The translations under genes and the position numbers were made by a program. Under the pieces are notes generated by a model that did no database searches, had not been told where the DNA came from, and saw nothing but the letters and a program-made list of their open reading frames with translations. This document shows positions 62,664 to 64,000 of a stretch of DNA of 64,000 nt, one piece after another (position 1 is the first letter of the stretch; every line of letters starts with the position of its first letter). Location of the stretch: assembly GCA_963698535.1 (NCBI GenBank), contig CAVORD010000001.1, positions 1 through 64,000 of the forward strand, in the 5' to 3' direction. Source of the DNA: CAVORD01 sp963698535. Its GTDB lineage: Bacteria > Bacteroidota > Bacteroidia > Bacteroidales > VadinHA17.

Positions 62664-64000
62664 TCATCTCCTTAATGCTTCGATCTCATCAATAAGCATA
62701 GGTTTTCTCCTGCTTCCGAGAAGTCTTTTCCCCTGTGCCGTTATCAGGTAATTCTCCTCGTTCCTGATGCCGCCGAAGTTTCTGAACTTGTCAATTTCAT
62801 TATAATTAAGAAACTCAGTGAATTTTTTCTGAGCTCTCCACTGGTCCGTCAGTTCGGGGATAAAATATATACCAGGTTCAATGGTAAGAACAAAGCCCGG
62901 CTCCAATTTCCTCGCAAGTCGTAACGATTTAATACCAAATTGGGTACTCTTTGATTCACCGTCGTAGCCCACATATTCTTCTCCCAGATTTTCCATGTCG
63001 TGAATGTCCAGACCCATCATGTGACCTGTTCCGCATGGGAAAAACAAGGCATGGGCACCTTCTTCAACAGCTCTTTCCGTGTCTCCTTTCATCAGACCCA
63101 TGCTTTTTAGACCTTTTGCGATAGTAAGACAGGCAGCACGGTGAACATCTTTAAAAGCCACACCCGGTTTCAGCATGCCAACAGAGGCATTGTGTGAGTC
63201 AAGAACAAGGGAATAAATGTCTTTTTGAATATTGCTGAATGTTTTGCTAACGGGAAAGGTACTTGAGAGGTCGCCGGCATATCCTGAAGGTGTTTCGGCA
63301 CCGCAGTCGAGCAGAAACAACTGCCCTTCCCTGACAATGTTGCTGTGATTGTGATTATGCAGAGTCTGACCGTTAATGGTTGCAATGGTCGGGAACGAAA
63401 TGTCGCCTCCTGTGGCCCTTGCAATTTTTTCAACCTCAACAACAATATCCAGTTCGCTCATCCCGGGCCTGAGAATGTTCATAGCCGTGGTATGCATATC
63501 AACAGTAGTATCAACGCCTTTTTCTATCTCAACGATCTCTTCTGCCGTTTTGTAATTTCGCAGCGAGACTACAGCCTTAATTAGTTCCGGGGAGGCTCCT
63601 TTGGCAATGCCATCAGCATTAAGCCCGGTAAGTTCCATAAGTGTTAATATGTTTTGGTGCCTGTATTGTGGTAAAAACATTATGGGTTCTCTGTTATCCC
63701 TGGCGCGTTTAACACGATGATATAGTTCCCTAAGGGTTCCCGTTTTTTTAACACCACACATCGATGCCAGCTCCTTTATTTCAGGTTGTCTCCCCCTCCA
63801 GACAAAATCTTCTACCGTAAAATCGTCACCATAAACAGTTACTTCCCCATTTGCTGTATCTAACAATGAGATCAAACCGGGCCTGTTGATCCCAAAAAAG
63901 TATAGGAAGGTACTGTCCTGCCTGAAGCGATACGGATTATCAGTATAGTTCATCGGACTCTCTTCGTTACCGGGAAGCAATATTATACCGGAGCTGACCT
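62664..64000 (-). CDS. Aminopeptidase P family protein (M24), 5' end outside window
   Basis: The frame is open to the end of the window (reading VSSGIILLPGNEESP from base 64000 side), so the N-terminus is missing; an internal TTG at 63980 is not the real start. The C-terminal pita-bread domain has the five metal ligands: Asp in LLDCGAETPSG, Asp in AGDLSSTF, His in GTGHMMGLDIHD, Glu in TIEPGIYF and Glu in GGIRNEENYLI. It cleaves X-Pro N-terminal bonds; no membrane signal is visible in this part. It lies 55 bp upstream of the DPP-IV-like gene on the same strand, and both act on proline peptides. Confidence 0.9.
   Translation of the reverse strand, partial: VSSGIILLPGNEESPMNYTDNPYRFRQDSTFLYFFGINRPGLISLLDTANGEVTVYGDDFTVEDFVWRGRQPEIKELASMCGVKKTGTLRELYHRVKRARDNREPIMFLPQYRHQNILTLMELTGLNADGIAKGASPELIKAVVSLRNYKTAEEIVEIEKGVDTTVDMHTTAMNILRPGMSELDIVVEVEKIARATGGDISFPTIATINGQTLHNHNHSNIVREGQLFLLDCGAETPSGYAGDLSSTFPVSKTFSNIQKDIYSLVLDSHNASVGMLKPGVAFKDVHRAACLTIAKGLKSMGLMKGDTERAVEEGAHALFFPCGTGHMMGLDIHDMENLGEEYVGYDGESKSTQFGIKSLRLARKLEPGFVLTIEPGIYFIPELTDQWRAQKKFTEFLNYNEIDKFRNFGGIRNEENYLITAQGKRLLGSRRKPMLIDEIEALRR

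Noticed and set aside
1..64000. Insertion sequences, transposases, integrases or phage genes
   Set aside because: I looked in all frames and saw no recognisable transposase, recombinase or phage structural protein.

Overview
The window comes from a member of the Bacteroidota, most likely a Bacteroidales/Marinilabiliales-type environmental polysaccharide degrader; the exact family is not settled by the sequence. The evidence is type IX secretion (T9SS) sorting domains, a PorP/SprF protein behind a giant repetitive surface protein, SprB repeats, Bacteroidota-type promoters (TTG about 20 bases before TAnnTTTG) and several DUF families common in this phylum.

Region 1 (1-14.9 kb, + strand) is the 3' part of one enormous secreted repeat protein. 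It starts before the window and has about 4,600 codons inside it. In order it holds 25.3 copies of an 86-residue Ig/PKD-like unit, two Calx-beta-like domains, two SprB repeats, fourteen 82-residue units, a mosaic of two related repeat types, two more SprB repeats and a gliding-motility-type C-terminal domain. A PorP/SprF outer-membrane partner and a terminator follow. As sequenced, the gene is broken by four single-base frame changes between 9.2 and 11.5 kb.

Region 2 (15-35.5 kb) is mostly housekeeping: an endonuclease/phosphatase-family protein, a tRNA nucleotidyltransferase/HD protein, thioredoxin, a minus-strand operon (MORN protein, subtilase, xseA, xseB), dnaK, panB with an RluA-type pseudouridine synthase, a secreted protein divergent from a histidine kinase/response regulator pair, cdd, a LysM glucosaminidase, fmt, ribBA, an LptF/G permease, a START-like protein and tRNA-Met.

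Region 3 (35.5-36.8 kb) is a non-coding tandem array of seven complete ~167-bp units and a truncated eighth, each with three strong hairpins, directly after the tRNA-Met terminator.

Region 4 (36.8-57.5 kb, all minus strand) looks accessory. It has four glycoside hydrolase genes (two GH5, GH30, GH128) that together suggest beta-1,3/1,6-glucan breakdown, an esterase, an M1 peptidase, a beta-lactamase-fold hydrolase and many small single-domain genes (DUF1801, DUF4180, DUF3795, DUF3788, DUF4256, TfoX, NTF2-like, DHFR-like, cupin, AlkD). Region 5 (57.7-64 kb) carries an L-serine dehydratase next to an ornithine-cyclodeaminase-family enzyme, a DPP-IV-like S9 peptidase and an M24 aminopeptidase that runs off the end.

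A window-wide feature is eleven single-base frame breaks, ten of them insertions, hitting even dnaK. In each of the six broken genes outside the giant gene, removing the inferred extra bases gives an intact length divisible by three. This points to residual sequencing or assembly error rather than gene decay, so the broken genes should be read as probably intact in the living cell.
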